A stretch of 64,000 bases of DNA from Vibrio sp. SCSIO 43137 (lineage in GTDB: Bacteria > Pseudomonadota > Gammaproteobacteria > Enterobacterales > Vibrionaceae): positions 1,116,001 through 1,180,000 of the forward strand of contig NZ_CP116384.1 of NCBI RefSeq assembly GCF_028201475.1. Reading direction: 5' to 3'. The notes under the pieces are model-generated. The model was not told the origin of the DNA. It was given only the letters and a program-made list of their open reading frames with translations, and did not search any database. This document shows positions 45,212 through 54,743 of the stretch, one piece after another; positions within the stretch are counted from its first letter, which is position 1, and the number at the start of each line of letters is the position of its first letter. The position numbers and the translations under genes were made by a program.

Positions 45212-46192
45212 TTATTTCATCTGCTCATCTAAGTTTAATACCGTCAAAGCGTTGCTTACGCTTGTTGCAATCACATCAATCACACCCGTTCTTAGCGCAC
45301 CAAGTAGTGCCAATGGCTTACTATTTTCCGCTGCAATGGCGATCACCTCTGAAATCGGCCGGAACTCCTCCACACCCAAACCAATAACACGGTCACTCAT
45401 CACTGTATTTGCCGTATTGCCATGGATATCAAAAAAGTCGTAACCGGCGAAGTCCCCTACAACCCCCTGCTTTAAGCGGGACTGAACCACTTCATCAGCA
45501 GTAAACCAGCCAAGATCTACCATATAGCTGTTTTCACTCATATCACCTACCCCAACCAGAGCCACATCAGCCTTGCGTGCAAGATCCAGTGTCTGCTTAA
45601 CGGTCTCGTTCTGCATAAACACCTCTTTCTGTTCTTTATTCTCTGCATAGGCTGGTGCGTAGAGGGTTTCTGAGGTACCACCGTACTTCTTCGCTAATTG
45701 ACGACAGATATGATCGGCATTAAACATGCCTCCCCTTGGGTGTATACCGCCAATGCCGCAGACAAACTTACAGGAACGGGGAGAAATTACCCCAACATGA
45801 TGGGCAACGGCGGAAACATTTCGTCCCTGACCAACAGTCACCACCATTCCGTCTTTTAAGGTACTGGAAAGGTAATTTGATACCAGCCCGGAAACCTGAG
45901 AACGCTGTAAATCTTCACTTGGCTGGTCAAGGGCAATTAGTGCACGTTTTACCCCAAACTGATCAATCAGACGTTGTTCAATCTTGGCGCTGAATACCGG
46001 GTGGTATTTCACCGTTATTTCTACGATCCCTTCATCCCTTGCCTGCTTCAGCATACGGCCGACCTTGGCTCTGGAAATAGCAAACTTCTTAGAGATCTCT
46101 TCCTGTGTTGCTCCGTCCTGATAGTAAGCAACGGACACCTCTGTCAGCAGATCGGTACTCTGCGCGGATATATTCTGATTGGACTGGCTCAT
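45212..46192 (-). CDS. SorC/DeoR-type sugar-binding transcription regulator
   Basis: A 326-residue regulator. The N-terminal helix-turn-helix (ATQEEISKKFAISRAKVGRM) is followed by a sugar-phosphate-binding SorC domain with GQGRNVSAVAHHVG and GIGGIHPRGG. The start at 46192 has AGGAAG nine bases upstream; the longer frame uses a GTG at 46219. Divergent to tal-tkt, it probably controls the non-oxidative pentose phosphate genes in response to a sugar phosphate. Confidence 0.88.
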   Translation of the reverse strand: MSQSNQNISAQSTDLLTEVSVAYYQDGATQEEISKKFAISRAKVGRMLKQARDEGIVEITVKYHPVFSAKIEQRLIDQFGVKRALIALDQPSEDLQRSQVSGLVSNYLSSTLKDGMVVTVGQGRNVSAVAHHVGVISPRSCKFVCGIGGIHPRGGMFNADHICRQLAKKYGGTSETLYAPAYAENKEQKEVFMQNETVKQTLDLARKADVALVGVGDMSENSYMVDLGWFTADEVVQSRLKQGVVGDFAGYDFFDIHGNTANTVMSDRVIGLGVEEFRPISEVIAIAAENSKPLALLGALRTGVIDVIATSVSNALTVLNLDEQMK

Positions 46193-46587
46193 AATGGCTT
46201 CCTGAAAGGGTAAAATCACCTGATCATTTGCGCAATGATATAACTTTTGTCATAAGGTGACCAGAACGTAACATTTGCTCGCATTCATTACTTATGCTCA
46301 CCCGCTTTATAGCCCTTGCTATGGCTAATTTCAGCCTAAAAAAAGGCATGTAAACGTTTGGTAATCATTAATTCAATTAAAGCTTGATTAAAATCACTTT
46401 TAATCGCCCTGCATGATTGACTTATTATGCAGATCCGCTAGTTTGAACACATCAATTCCTCAACAATGTTCCATATGTTCACGCAACATTGAACAGGGTT
46501 GAAAAATTAACGGTTAATCAGCCAATACCTATGATTAACCAGTACACATATGACCAAAGTAAGCCTTAACAGGATAGGACGACGGAT
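46193..46587. promoter_or_regulatory. SorC/tal intergenic region with two palindromes
   Basis: A 395 bp gap without genes. It contains a perfect 20 bp palindrome, GATTAAAA-TCAC-TTTTAATC (46386-46405), and a CAATGTT / AACATTG inverted repeat 14 bp apart (46464-46491). Either could bind the SorC-type regulator. Confidence 0.45.
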
Positions 46588-47538
46588 ATGAGCAACAAAT
46601 TAGAGCAACTTCGTAAAGTAACTACTGTAGTAGCAGATACAGGCGAAATCGAAGCCATTCGTAAGTATCAGCCAGAAGATGCAACGACTAACCCTTCTTT
46701 AATTCTTAAAGCCGCTCAAATTGCAGAATATGCACCTCTAATCGACCAAGCTATCGAGTACGCTAAATCTCAGAGCAGTGATAAAGCTCAGCAGATTCAG
46801 GACACTTGCGACATGCTTGCAGTAAACATCGGTAAAGAGATCCTGACAACTGTTCCGGGCCGTATCTCTACTGAAGTAGACGCACGTCTTTCTTACGATA
46901 CTGAAGGCAGCATCGCGAAAGCACGTCAACTGGTTAAAATGTATAACGATGCAGGTATCTCGAATGACCGTATCCTTATCAAACTAGCTTCTACATGGGA
47001 AGGTATCCGTGCTGCTGAAGTTCTTGAAAAAGAAGGCATCAACTGTAACCTGACTCTACTCTTCTCATTCGCACAGGCTCGTGCATGTGCTGAAGCTGGC
47101 GCATTCCTGATTTCTCCTTTCGTAGGCCGTATCATGGACTGGTATAAAGCGAAAGAAGGTCGTGACTTTGAAGCAAGTGAAGATCCGGGCGTACTGTCTG
47201 TTACTAAGATCTACAACTACTATAAAGAGCACGGTTACAACACGGTTGTAATGGGTGCGAGCTTCCGTAACATCGGCGAAATCCTTGAGATCGCAGGTTG
47301 TGACCGTCTGACTATCGCTCCTCAGCTTCTTAAAGAGCTGGAAGAAGCAGAAGGTGAAGTAGTTGAGAAACTGGTTGCTACCACTGACATCAAAGAGCGT
47401 CCTGCTGCAATGACTCACGCAGAGTTCCTGTGGGAGCACAACCAGGATCCAATGGCAGTAGAAAAACTAGCTGAAGGCATCCGTAACTTTGCTGTTGATC
47501 AGGGCAAACTTGAAGCGATGATCGCTGAGAAGCTTTAA
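46588..47538 (+). CDS. tal: Transaldolase
   Basis: A 316-residue class I aldolase-type enzyme of the pentose phosphate pathway. The catalytic Schiff-base Lys is in [15 protein letters not shown], and ATTNPSLI near the N-terminus is the second signature. Length equals TalB. tkt follows, with the repeat element in between. Confidence 0.96.
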   Translation: MSNKLEQLRKVTTVVADTGEIEAIRKYQPEDATTNPSLILKAAQIAEYAPLIDQAIEYAKSQSSDKAQQIQDTCDMLAVNIGKEILTTVPGRISTEVDARLSYDTEGSIAKARQLVKMYNDAGISNDRILIKLASTWEGIRAAEVLEKEGINCNLTLLFSFAQARACAEAGAFLISPFVGRIMDWYKAKEGRDFEASEDPGVLSVTKIYNYYKEHGYNTVVMGASFRNIGEILEIAGCDRLTIAPQLLKELEEAEGEVVEKLVATTDIKERPAAMTHAEFLWEHNQDPMAVEKLAEGIRNFAVDQGKLEAMIAEKL

Positions 47539-47545
47539 TTTTCTA

Positions 47546-47700
47546 AAATAACGGTTGCTGATTAAGGTTCTCATTCAGGCAAATAGCGGACACAAACACG
47601 TGTGAACCCATCCATGGGACTCCACCGCGCCATCCATGGCGCAGAGGGTTTGCTTACCGATATTTGCCTTATGAATTAGCAAGATGAACAACCGTTATTT
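47546..47700. repeat. MITE-like palindromic repeat, copy 2
   Basis: A ~155 bp element with perfect 12 bp terminal inverted repeats (AAATAACGGTTG at 47546-47557, CAACCGTTATTT at 47689-47700). The reverse complement aligns along its length with the element after moeA: CAAACCCTC, GCGCCA-TGGCGCGG, CCCATGGATGGG and CGTGTTTGTG blocks occur in the same order. It separates tal from tkt. Confidence 0.82.
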
Positions 47701-47742
47701 AAAAACCAGATTTACTTATTTTAAATTATTTCGGAAATAATT

Positions 47743-49737
47743 ATGGAACGTAAACAATTAGCTAATGCAATCCGCGCGTTAAGCATGGATGGTGTACAAC
47801 AAGCCAACTCCGGTCACCCGGGTGCCCCTATGGGTATGGCGGACATCGCTGAAGTACTTTGGCGTGGCCACATGAACCACAACCCACAAAACCCTGAGTG
47901 GGCTGACCGCGACCGCTTTATCCTGTCTAACGGTCACGGCTCAATGCTGATTTACTCTCTGCTTCACCTGACTGGTTATGAGCTATCTATTGATGACCTG
48001 AAAAACTTCCGTCAACTGCATTCTAAAACTCCGGGTCACCCTGAGTACGGTTATGCGCCTGGCGTTGAGACCACTACAGGTCCTCTTGGTCAGGGTATCA
48101 CCAACGCTGTAGGTATGGCGCTGGCTGAGAAATCCCTTGCTGAGCAGTTCAACAAAGAAGGCCATGACATTGTAGACCACAACACTTACGTGTTTATGGG
48201 TGACGGCTGTCTGATGGAAGGTATCTCTCACGAGGCGTGTTCTCTGGCGGGTACTCTTGGTCTTGGCAAGCTAATCGCGTTCTGGGATGACAACGGCATC
48301 TCAATCGACGGTGAAGTGGAAGGCTGGTTCTCTGACGACACACCTAAGCGTTTTGAAGCTTACGGCTGGCACGTAATCCCAGCAGTAGACGGTCACGATG
48401 CAGCAGCAATCAACGCCGCAATTGAAGCAGCGAAAGCAGAGACAGGCAAACCAACCCTAATCTGTACTAAGACCATCATTGGTTTTGGTTCTCCGAACAA
48501 GTCCGGTTCACACGACTGTCACGGTGCACCACTAGGCGCTGAAGAAATTGCAGCAACACGTAAAGAGTTAGGTTGGGAGCACGGTCCTTTTGAAATTCCG
48601 GCGGAAATCTATGCAGAGTGGTCTGCGAAAGAAGCAGGCGCAGCTAAGGAAGCAGCGTGGGACGAGAAATTTGCAGCTTATGAAGCAGCATATCCAGAGC
48701 TTGCAGCAGAATTCAAACGTCGCGTAAACGGCGACCTGCCTGCTGAGTGGGAAGAGAAAGCGAACCAAATCATCGCTGACCTTCAGGCGAACCCGGCTAA
48801 CATTGCCTCACGTAAAGCGTCTCAGAACGCACTGGAAGCCTTCGGTAAGATGCTGCCAGAATTTATGGGTGGTTCTGCTGACCTTGCACCATCTAACCTG
48901 ACCATGTGGTCTGGCTCTAAGTCAATCACTCCGGAAGATGCGTCTGGTAACTACATCCACTACGGTGTGCGTGAGTTCGGTATGACGGCTATCATGAACG
49001 GTATCGCCCTGCATGGTGGTTTTGTTCCTTACGGTGCAACCTTCCTGATGTTTATGGAGTATGCCCGTAACGCACTGCGTATGGCGGCTCTGATGAAGGT
49101 TCAGAACATTCAGGTTTACACTCACGACTCCATCGGTCTGGGTGAAGATGGCCCGACTCACCAGCCGGTAGAGCAGGTCTCTTCTCTTCGCCTGACTCCG
49201 AACATGAGCACATGGCGTCCGTGTGATCAGGTAGAATCAGCGGTAGCGTGGAAGTTTGCTATTGAGCGTAAAGACGGTCCGACCTCACTGATTTTCTCTC
49301 GTCAGAACCTTGCACAACAAGAGCGTAGCGCAGCACAAGTTGCTGATATCGCTAAAGGCGGTTACGTACTGAAAGATTGTGAAGGCAAGCCTGAGCTAAT
49401 CCTGATTGCTACCGGTTCAGAAGTTGAACTGGCAACAGAAGCCGCGGCACAACTGACAGCTGAAGGTAAGAAGGTACGCGTAGTCTCTATGCCTGCAACA
49501 GACGTGTTTGACAAGCAGGACGCAGCTTACCGTGAAGCGGTACTGCCATCTGATGTAACTGCACGTGTAGCGGTAGAAGCGGGTATTGCTGACTACTGGT
49601 ACAAGTACGTTGGTTTCGACGGCCGTGTAATCGGTATGAGCACCTTCGGTGAATCTGCTCCGGCAGGCGAGCTGTTCAAGATGTTCGGCTTCACCGTTGA
49701 AAACGTAGTAGAAACAGCAAAAGAAGTTCTGGCGTAA
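47743..49737 (+). CDS. tkt: Transketolase
   Basis: A 664-residue thiamine-diphosphate enzyme that moves two-carbon units between sugar phosphates. Signatures: [18 protein letters not shown] near the N-terminus, the TPP motif GDGCLMEG, and [11 protein letters not shown] in the pyrimidine domain. Length matches TktA/TktB. It works with the transaldolase encoded upstream, and a strong terminator closes the unit. Confidence 0.96.
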   Translation: MERKQLANAIRALSMDGVQQANSGHPGAPMGMADIAEVLWRGHMNHNPQNPEWADRDRFILSNGHGSMLIYSLLHLTGYELSIDDLKNFRQLHSKTPGHPEYGYAPGVETTTGPLGQGITNAVGMALAEKSLAEQFNKEGHDIVDHNTYVFMGDGCLMEGISHEACSLAGTLGLGKLIAFWDDNGISIDGEVEGWFSDDTPKRFEAYGWHVIPAVDGHDAAAINAAIEAAKAETGKPTLICTKTIIGFGSPNKSGSHDCHGAPLGAEEIAATRKELGWEHGPFEIPAEIYAEWSAKEAGAAKEAAWDEKFAAYEAAYPELAAEFKRRVNGDLPAEWEEKANQIIADLQANPANIASRKASQNALEAFGKMLPEFMGGSADLAPSNLTMWSGSKSITPEDASGNYIHYGVREFGMTAIMNGIALHGGFVPYGATFLMFMEYARNALRMAALMKVQNIQVYTHDSIGLGEDGPTHQPVEQVSSLRLTPNMSTWRPCDQVESAVAWKFAIERKDGPTSLIFSRQNLAQQERSAAQVADIAKGGYVLKDCEGKPELILIATGSEVELATEAAAQLTAEGKKVRVVSMPATDVFDKQDAAYREAVLPSDVTARVAVEAGIADYWYKYVGFDGRVIGMSTFGESAPAGELFKMFGFTVENVVETAKEVLA

Positions 49738-49763
49738 TCTTACACCTGACTGATTCGCTTTAA

Positions 49764-49796
49764 AGGCCTGCCGGTGAACTCCGGCAGGCCTTTTTT
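49764..49796 (+). terminator. Rho-independent terminator of tkt
   Basis: AGGCCTGCCGG / CCGGCAGGCCT stem, 6-base loop, T run. Confidence 0.93.
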
Positions 49797-49957
49797 ATGC
49801 AGCTTATCTCTTTCACATCACCTGCCGTTTATTCCTTCCTATAAAAAAGAATAAAATCAATCAGACAAATGCAATTAATAACATAGTCCATAATTTTCAT
49901 ATCCTTGCTATACTTAACGGCACAATAATAAAAAACCAAAAACGGCTAGGACAATTT

Positions 49958-51073
49958 ATGCAACAAACTCAGCAAACCCTCGCAGAGCAGATGCGTATTG
50001 GTGATCATGAAATTGAGCGCCGTAAAGCACTGCTCGAATTAACTCAGAAAGATTTTGATCGCCTGAAAGAGTGTGGTGTCTGGTTTGAACCCATGATCGA
50101 ACCTCTGGTGACTCAGTTTTATCAGTTGCAGACTGAAGTACCTGAAATCGCACTTATTATTGGTGATAAAGAGACCCTTAATAACCTGCACAACAGTATG
50201 ATCCGCTATATTGGTGAACTGTTTGCTGGTGATTACGGCAAAGACTACGTCAACAAACGGCTGCGAATCGGAAAAATTCACCAACGAATCGGTGTCAGTC
50301 CTAAGCTCTATTTATCGGCTATCAGCCAACTGCAGCAGATCATCGAAGGGCAAATTATAGAAACCAGCGAAGATGCAGCAGAAATTATTAAGTCTCTGAG
50401 AAAGCTGTTTTATTTCGACAATCAACTGGTTTTCGATACCTATATTGCTTCGCTACAAAGCATGGTTGAAACTTCTAACAACCAACTTGAAGAATACGCT
50501 TCCAACCTAGAGAAAAATGTGGCAGAAAGAACCGAAGCCCTTGTTCAACTCTCTATCAAAGATCCGCTGACCAAGTTATTTAACCAGCGCGCATTTTATG
50601 AAGAGCTGGAGAAAACCATGGCCATCTGCAGGCGCAACGATTCACACCTGACCCTGCTCTATATAGACCTGAACAAGTTCAAACAGGTAAACGATGAACA
50701 CGGCCATCTGGCCGGGGATGATGTTCTGCTGGCGTTTGCTGAAGCTTGTAATATGACGTTGAGAAAATCTGAATCGGCCGCGCGGTATGGCGGCGATGAA
50801 TTCTGTATTATTATGCCAAATACTAGGATTGAGCAGGCAAATAAACTGTGCGAGCGTCTGTCTGAGCAGTTCAGTGAACTTAACCAGTACGGTGTTACTC
50901 TCAGCATTGGCGGCGCCTCCTACTACCCGGAAGCAGAAGTATCCGTAGATGAGTTAATGCACAATGCCGATATACAGATGTATCAGGCGAAAAAAGTGGC
51001 TCACCAGAGTCAGAAACACGAGTTCAGCTTTCTGCCTCGTCAGGAAGAGAACAATGTAACAAAGCTGGCCTGA
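49958..51073 (+). CDS. Globin-coupled sensor diguanylate cyclase
   Basis: A 371-residue oxygen-sensing cyclic di-GMP synthase of the DosC/DgcO type. Residues ~15-165 form a sensor globin with the proximal heme His108 in IGKIHQRIGVSPKLYL. A coiled coil (~170-195) links it to the GGDEF domain, with GGDEF at 278-282. The inhibitory I-site position reads RKSE instead of RxxD, so product feedback may be lost. It is probably cytoplasmic, since no membrane segment is seen. A single gene after the tkt terminator. Confidence 0.92.
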   Translation: MQQTQQTLAEQMRIGDHEIERRKALLELTQKDFDRLKECGVWFEPMIEPLVTQFYQLQTEVPEIALIIGDKETLNNLHNSMIRYIGELFAGDYGKDYVNKRLRIGKIHQRIGVSPKLYLSAISQLQQIIEGQIIETSEDAAEIIKSLRKLFYFDNQLVFDTYIASLQSMVETSNNQLEEYASNLEKNVAERTEALVQLSIKDPLTKLFNQRAFYEELEKTMAICRRNDSHLTLLYIDLNKFKQVNDEHGHLAGDDVLLAFAEACNMTLRKSESAARYGGDEFCIIMPNTRIEQANKLCERLSEQFSELNQYGVTLSIGGASYYPEAEVSVDELMHNADIQMYQAKKVAHQSQKHEFSFLPRQEENNVTKLA

Positions 51074-51124
51074 TAACTCAGGTATGTAGATAAAAATATA
51101 ATTAAAACAAAAAGCTAGGTAATT

Positions 51125-51817
51125 ATGATTAGGGCAATACTTTTTGATATGGACGGACTTATTTTTGATACTGAGTCCATCCACAAAGCCTGCTGGCTGG
51201 CGGCCGCAGAACAGCAACATATCACAATAGATGAGGAGTTTTACCAGACCTTTATTGGTGTACAAGCTGCCGAATGCGAAAAGAGACTGATAAAACGGTT
51301 TTCTTCCCGTCTCGATATTGAACGTTTCAGAATCGATCGCGATAAACTGTTAGAAAAAAGCAGAGAGACACAAGCAGAGTTTAAGCCGGGCTTTCAACAA
51401 CTGATATACCTGCTTAAACAGCAGGGGCTTTCATGTGCCTTGGTCACCTCATCAGCCCTGAATGAGGTACAACATCACTTTTCATCAAACCGTTATCTGG
51501 ATGAGTTTGATGCTATTGTGACGGCAGAAGACGTTACCAGAGGTAAACCCAACCCGGACTGCTACCTGCAGGCATGCCAGAAGTTGGCAATAAAACCGAA
51601 ACATTGTCTGGTACTAGAAGATTCAAATAATGGTATGAGAGCCGGGCTTGATGCCGGATGCCTGGCAGCTATGGTGCCTGATCTGCTCCAGCCAAGTGAC
51701 GACATAGCGGCAAGGGCAAACTTTATTTTCAACAGCCTGTATGACGTTGCCGAGCTGATTGAAGCGACCAGTATCGCCACTGACTGTCATGGAGAGCTTT
51801 CCAAAGCGGGTGCTTAA
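51125..51817 (+). CDS. HAD-family phosphatase, beta-phosphoglucomutase-like
   Basis: A 230-residue HAD hydrolase. Motif I is FDMDGLIFDTES, with the Asp nucleophile and acid/base Asp; motif II is TSSA, motif III the Lys in RGKPNPD, and motif IV LEDSNNGMRAG. The helical cap places it in the beta-PGM/sugar-phosphatase subfamily. The substrate is not known. It follows the globin-GGDEF gene by 51 bp. Confidence 0.9.
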   Translation: MIRAILFDMDGLIFDTESIHKACWLAAAEQQHITIDEEFYQTFIGVQAAECEKRLIKRFSSRLDIERFRIDRDKLLEKSRETQAEFKPGFQQLIYLLKQQGLSCALVTSSALNEVQHHFSSNRYLDEFDAIVTAEDVTRGKPNPDCYLQACQKLAIKPKHCLVLEDSNNGMRAGLDAGCLAAMVPDLLQPSDDIAARANFIFNSLYDVAELIEATSIATDCHGELSKAGA

Positions 51818-51840
51818 GGCCGCTTTGCAAAAACCAACCG

Positions 51841-52491
51841 TTAAGGTTTAAAGGTCTGCCCGGATTCTACATTCAGGTAGACCTTATCTTCCCTGCGGGT
51901 TCCGCCGCAGTAGACAAAATAGACAGGTTCTATATTAAAGGTCACAGATTTTACCCAGCCGCCGACCAGTTCAAAGTCTTCAAAGGAGCATTCTCCGGAA
52001 TCAAGCAGTTCACGGGTGCCTTTAATAAAACTCTCTTCATACTCTTTCAGATCATCAGATTTTTTAATCAGGGTCAGCATGGTTTTTCGCTTCTCTTCCG
52101 GGGTGATCTCCGGTTTATCATGGGAGAGATAACTGGTATGTAGCCAGTCTGCCACATCGTTACCACTATCATGAACCTCGAAATCAGAGATGCGAACCCA
52201 GTCCCCTTTAACTTCAAGAGCTTTAATTGCATCACCGCGCCTTAATACCGAGCGGATTTGTGAGTTTTTATCAGGGTAAGAGCGAACATTCAGCCGGTCA
52301 GAGACAACAAAATAGTCGAGGTTGGGTTTGATTACCGGCTTTGGTTTGGGCTTTTCTGCAACGGGTGCCGGCTCTTCTTCCACTGCCACTACCGGCGGCT
52401 CTTCATTCATCATAAAGAAGTAGTAATACGCCCCGCCACCGCCTGCAGCGATAAGCAGCAATATAACTATAATAATGATGATTTTTTTCAT
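51841..52491 (-). CDS. Membrane-anchored SH3b-domain protein
   Basis: A 216-residue protein with an N-terminal membrane anchor (IIIIIVILLLIAAGGGGAYY), a Pro/Glu/Lys-rich linker (PAPVAEKPKPKPVIKP), and a bacterial SH3 domain (DRLNVRSYPDKNSQIRSVLR, then GDWVRIS and WLHTSYLS). The C-terminal ~80 residues contain Cys pairs (GECSFEDFELV, VYFVYCGG). SH3b domains often bind peptidoglycan or cell-wall peptides. The start at 52491 is preferred over 52533. Confidence 0.78.
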   Translation of the reverse strand: MKKIIIIIVILLLIAAGGGGAYYYFFMMNEEPPVVAVEEEPAPVAEKPKPKPVIKPNLDYFVVSDRLNVRSYPDKNSQIRSVLRRGDAIKALEVKGDWVRISDFEVHDSGNDVADWLHTSYLSHDKPEITPEEKRKTMLTLIKKSDDLKEYEESFIKGTRELLDSGECSFEDFELVGGWVKSVTFNIEPVYFVYCGGTRREDKVYLNVESGQTFKP

Positions 52492-52581
52492 AACCCCGCC
52501 GGATAAATGCAATTTTGGCTCAGAGAGCCACAATACTATTTTATCGGCAGTCAGGGAATAAGCTTTAAGCCTCGCTAAAAG

Positions 52582-53013
52582 CTAGAGCACTGGTTTGGTC
52601 TGAACAATTTTAATATAGGAAGAAGGCTTGCCATTCACATACTCAGCACCACTGTGAATATTGCTCTCTTTCAGTCCGATAATACGATACTCAACGATTC
52701 GTTCACCGATTTGAAACGCAATAAACAGGCATCCATCGACTATCTTCCAAGCCCCTTCCGCATACTGGGTACCAAATAGATTCTTCTCTTCTGCTTTGCC
52801 GTTCGGATAAAGATGAAGCTCTGTGGCTTCGCCTTCGATATTCACCCTTACCCAATGCTGGGCAGAAACTTCATAGTTAAGGATTTTACGGCGCTTCTTA
52901 CACCATGCAGCATAATCCCTCTCTTGTCTTGGTGACAGTTCAGGAAGATCGTCCAGTTCAAGTAGAGTGTGCTGAGACTCAACCCAAAACAACTGCTGAT
53001 GCAAAAGCGTCAT
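52582..53013 (-). CDS. Conserved hypothetical protein
   Basis: A 143-residue cytoplasmic protein without recognised domains. The sequence alternates beta-strand-like stretches (WVRVNIEGEATELHLYPNG, GCLFIAFQIGERIVEYRIIG), suggesting a small beta-barrel fold. It precedes the SH3b gene on the same strand, 90 bp away. Confidence 0.65.
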   Translation of the reverse strand: MTLLHQQLFWVESQHTLLELDDLPELSPRQERDYAAWCKKRRKILNYEVSAQHWVRVNIEGEATELHLYPNGKAEEKNLFGTQYAEGAWKIVDGCLFIAFQIGERIVEYRIIGLKESNIHSGAEYVNGKPSSYIKIVQTKPVL

Positions 53014-53238
53014 TTAAACCTCGAATATAGTGACGGAGCTCTCTAAAAAAGGGGGCTACTGTGATACAAAACCCATAATAAGTCAATGCGATCGGTAACT
53101 TGGGTTATCCCATATCAATCTTTAACCGTAACCAGCCTATGTCACCGCAATGTTCCCATTCAGGCAGCACTCCCTGCTAAGCAAAACTGTCTAATCTGAC
53201 TTACACTTAAGTGGTACTGGTCACTATACGGCGGGATA

Positions 53239-54093
53239 ATGCATCGCTACAGATTGCAGCTTGTTTTGCTCATTACCTCTATTCTGTTCGCCCTTAAGTC
53301 ATATGCCGGTGCCGATCCGGTGAAGGTTGTGATTTATGGCGATGCACACTATCCGCCGTACTCATGGGAGCAAGGAGACCAGGTTGTGGGAATCTATCTC
53401 AGCATTCTGCGTCAGGCCTTTAAAAAGATGACCAACTACGACGTTGAATTAAAACCCGTACCCTGGAAGAGAGGCCTTTATTATCTGCAGCAGGGAAGCG
53501 CCTTCGCCCTATTTCCTCCCTACTATCACCCTACACTGAGACCCTATATCTCACCCTACTCTGTACCAATACTTGATGAGTTAACTGTACTGGCTTGCTA
53601 TAAAGAGACCTTTAATACCCCAAGAACCATCTGGCCTGATGATTTTTTCGGACTGGTGATTGCCGTAAACCGAGGCTATGAACTGGGCGGAAAAGCCTTC
53701 TACCGCGCGGTGGCACAAGACAAAATACAGCGTATGGAGATTGAAGGGACTGAAAAAAACCTGCTGGTAGTATCGACTGGCAGAACCGACTGCTATATCA
53801 ATGATATCAACGCCATTAAATGGGGTGTACAGAAACTTAAAAACGATAAACGGTTTAAGCTGCAAATGGACAATATCGCTTACGGACCGACTATCGCCTC
53901 ACAACAAGGGTTTCTCGGCTACAGCAATATCCGCAACGAACAGTTCCCCTATAAGAGCGATTTTGTACGCGAGTTTGACACCGTTATTGACCAGATGAAA
54001 CGCAGTGGAAGAATTGATGCTATTGTTGAACAGTTTTATCGTGAAAACCAACCGAAACCTACCCCGCCCAGCACCCCGGACTCCGCGCCTTAA
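53239..54093 (+). CDS. Periplasmic solute-binding protein, family 3-like
   Basis: A 284-residue secreted protein: signal peptide (MHRYRLQLVLLITSILFALK, cleavage near SYA-GA), then a SBP_bac_3 fold with YPPYSWEQGDQVVGIYLSIL and VPWKRGLYYLQQG. No permease or ATPase genes are adjacent, so it may feed a signalling or unlinked transport system rather than an ABC importer. The tail is Pro-rich (PKPTPPSTPDS). Confidence 0.85.
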   Translation: MHRYRLQLVLLITSILFALKSYAGADPVKVVIYGDAHYPPYSWEQGDQVVGIYLSILRQAFKKMTNYDVELKPVPWKRGLYYLQQGSAFALFPPYYHPTLRPYISPYSVPILDELTVLACYKETFNTPRTIWPDDFFGLVIAVNRGYELGGKAFYRAVAQDKIQRMEIEGTEKNLLVVSTGRTDCYINDINAIKWGVQKLKNDKRFKLQMDNIAYGPTIASQQGFLGYSNIRNEQFPYKSDFVREFDTVIDQMKRSGRIDAIVEQFYRENQPKPTPPSTPDSAP

Positions 54094-54221
54094 CCCTCTG
54101 TTTGTTCTCAGCCAAATATAAAGCCTGCCACCAACTCAAAATGCTAATAATTCTCTTTTACATTAACAATATATGGAATAGCATACGCTATCAGTCGATA
54201 AACTTATATTGAGAACAATAA

Positions 54222-54686
54222 ATGAGAGTATTACTTCTGCTTGCGGCACTTCTTTCTGCCCCACTTTATGCCGAAACTAAAGTTATCCGTCAGGTAATGG
54301 ATATGGATGTTGAAAACATCGATAAGATGTATCAGTTTATTCCCGATTATGTACATATTCAGCCCGGTGATACGGTTAAAATCACCGGCAGCCTTGGCGC
54401 TCATACTGCCCACTCTATTCAGGGAATGTTACCGGAAGGGGCTGAACCTATTGGTGTAGCGAATGCCAGTATCAGCGATATCACTTTTGATGTTCCCGGT
54501 GTTTACGGCATTAAATGTAAAGTTCACCACAGACACGGCATGGTGGCGCTGATTGTGGTGGGTGACCCTAGCGTTAATATTGATCAAGCGAGAGCAGCAG
54601 CTAAGAAGCGAGTCAGTCGCCGAGCCCAGAAAAAAATGCAAATGTTGCTGGATAAAGCAGAAGCGGAGATTCCGGCAGGCAATTAA
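54222..54686 (+). CDS. Pseudoazurin-like cupredoxin
   Basis: A 154-residue periplasmic type 1 copper protein: signal peptide ending near APLYA, then a cupredoxin fold. The copper ligands are visible: His in GAHTAHS, then Cys, His and Met in KCKVHHRHGM, with the C-x2-H-x4-M spacing of pseudoazurin. The C-terminal ~35 residues are basic and helical. It is an electron carrier candidate for the molybdopterin oxidoreductase operon, with which it is convergent, 57 bp away. Confidence 0.87.
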   Translation: MRVLLLLAALLSAPLYAETKVIRQVMDMDVENIDKMYQFIPDYVHIQPGDTVKITGSLGAHTAHSIQGMLPEGAEPIGVANASISDITFDVPGVYGIKCKVHHRHGMVALIVVGDPSVNIDQARAAAKKRVSRRAQKKMQMLLDKAEAEIPAGN

Positions 54687-54698
54687 CCTCAAAATTAA

Positions 54699-54718
54699 GG
54701 GCAGCTCAACGGCTGCCC
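54699..54718 (+). terminator. Weak hairpin between cupredoxin and molybdopterin subunit
   Basis: GGGCAGC / GCTGCCC stem with a 6-base loop (TCAACG) in the gap between the convergent genes. No clear T run. Confidence 0.45.
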
Positions 54719-54743
54719 CTGTACCTCTACTCATGCTCTACTA

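Noticed and set aside
53239..54093. AioX-like arsenite sensor
   Set aside because: The protein looks like a family 3 amino-acid-type binding protein and no aioS/aioR genes accompany it.
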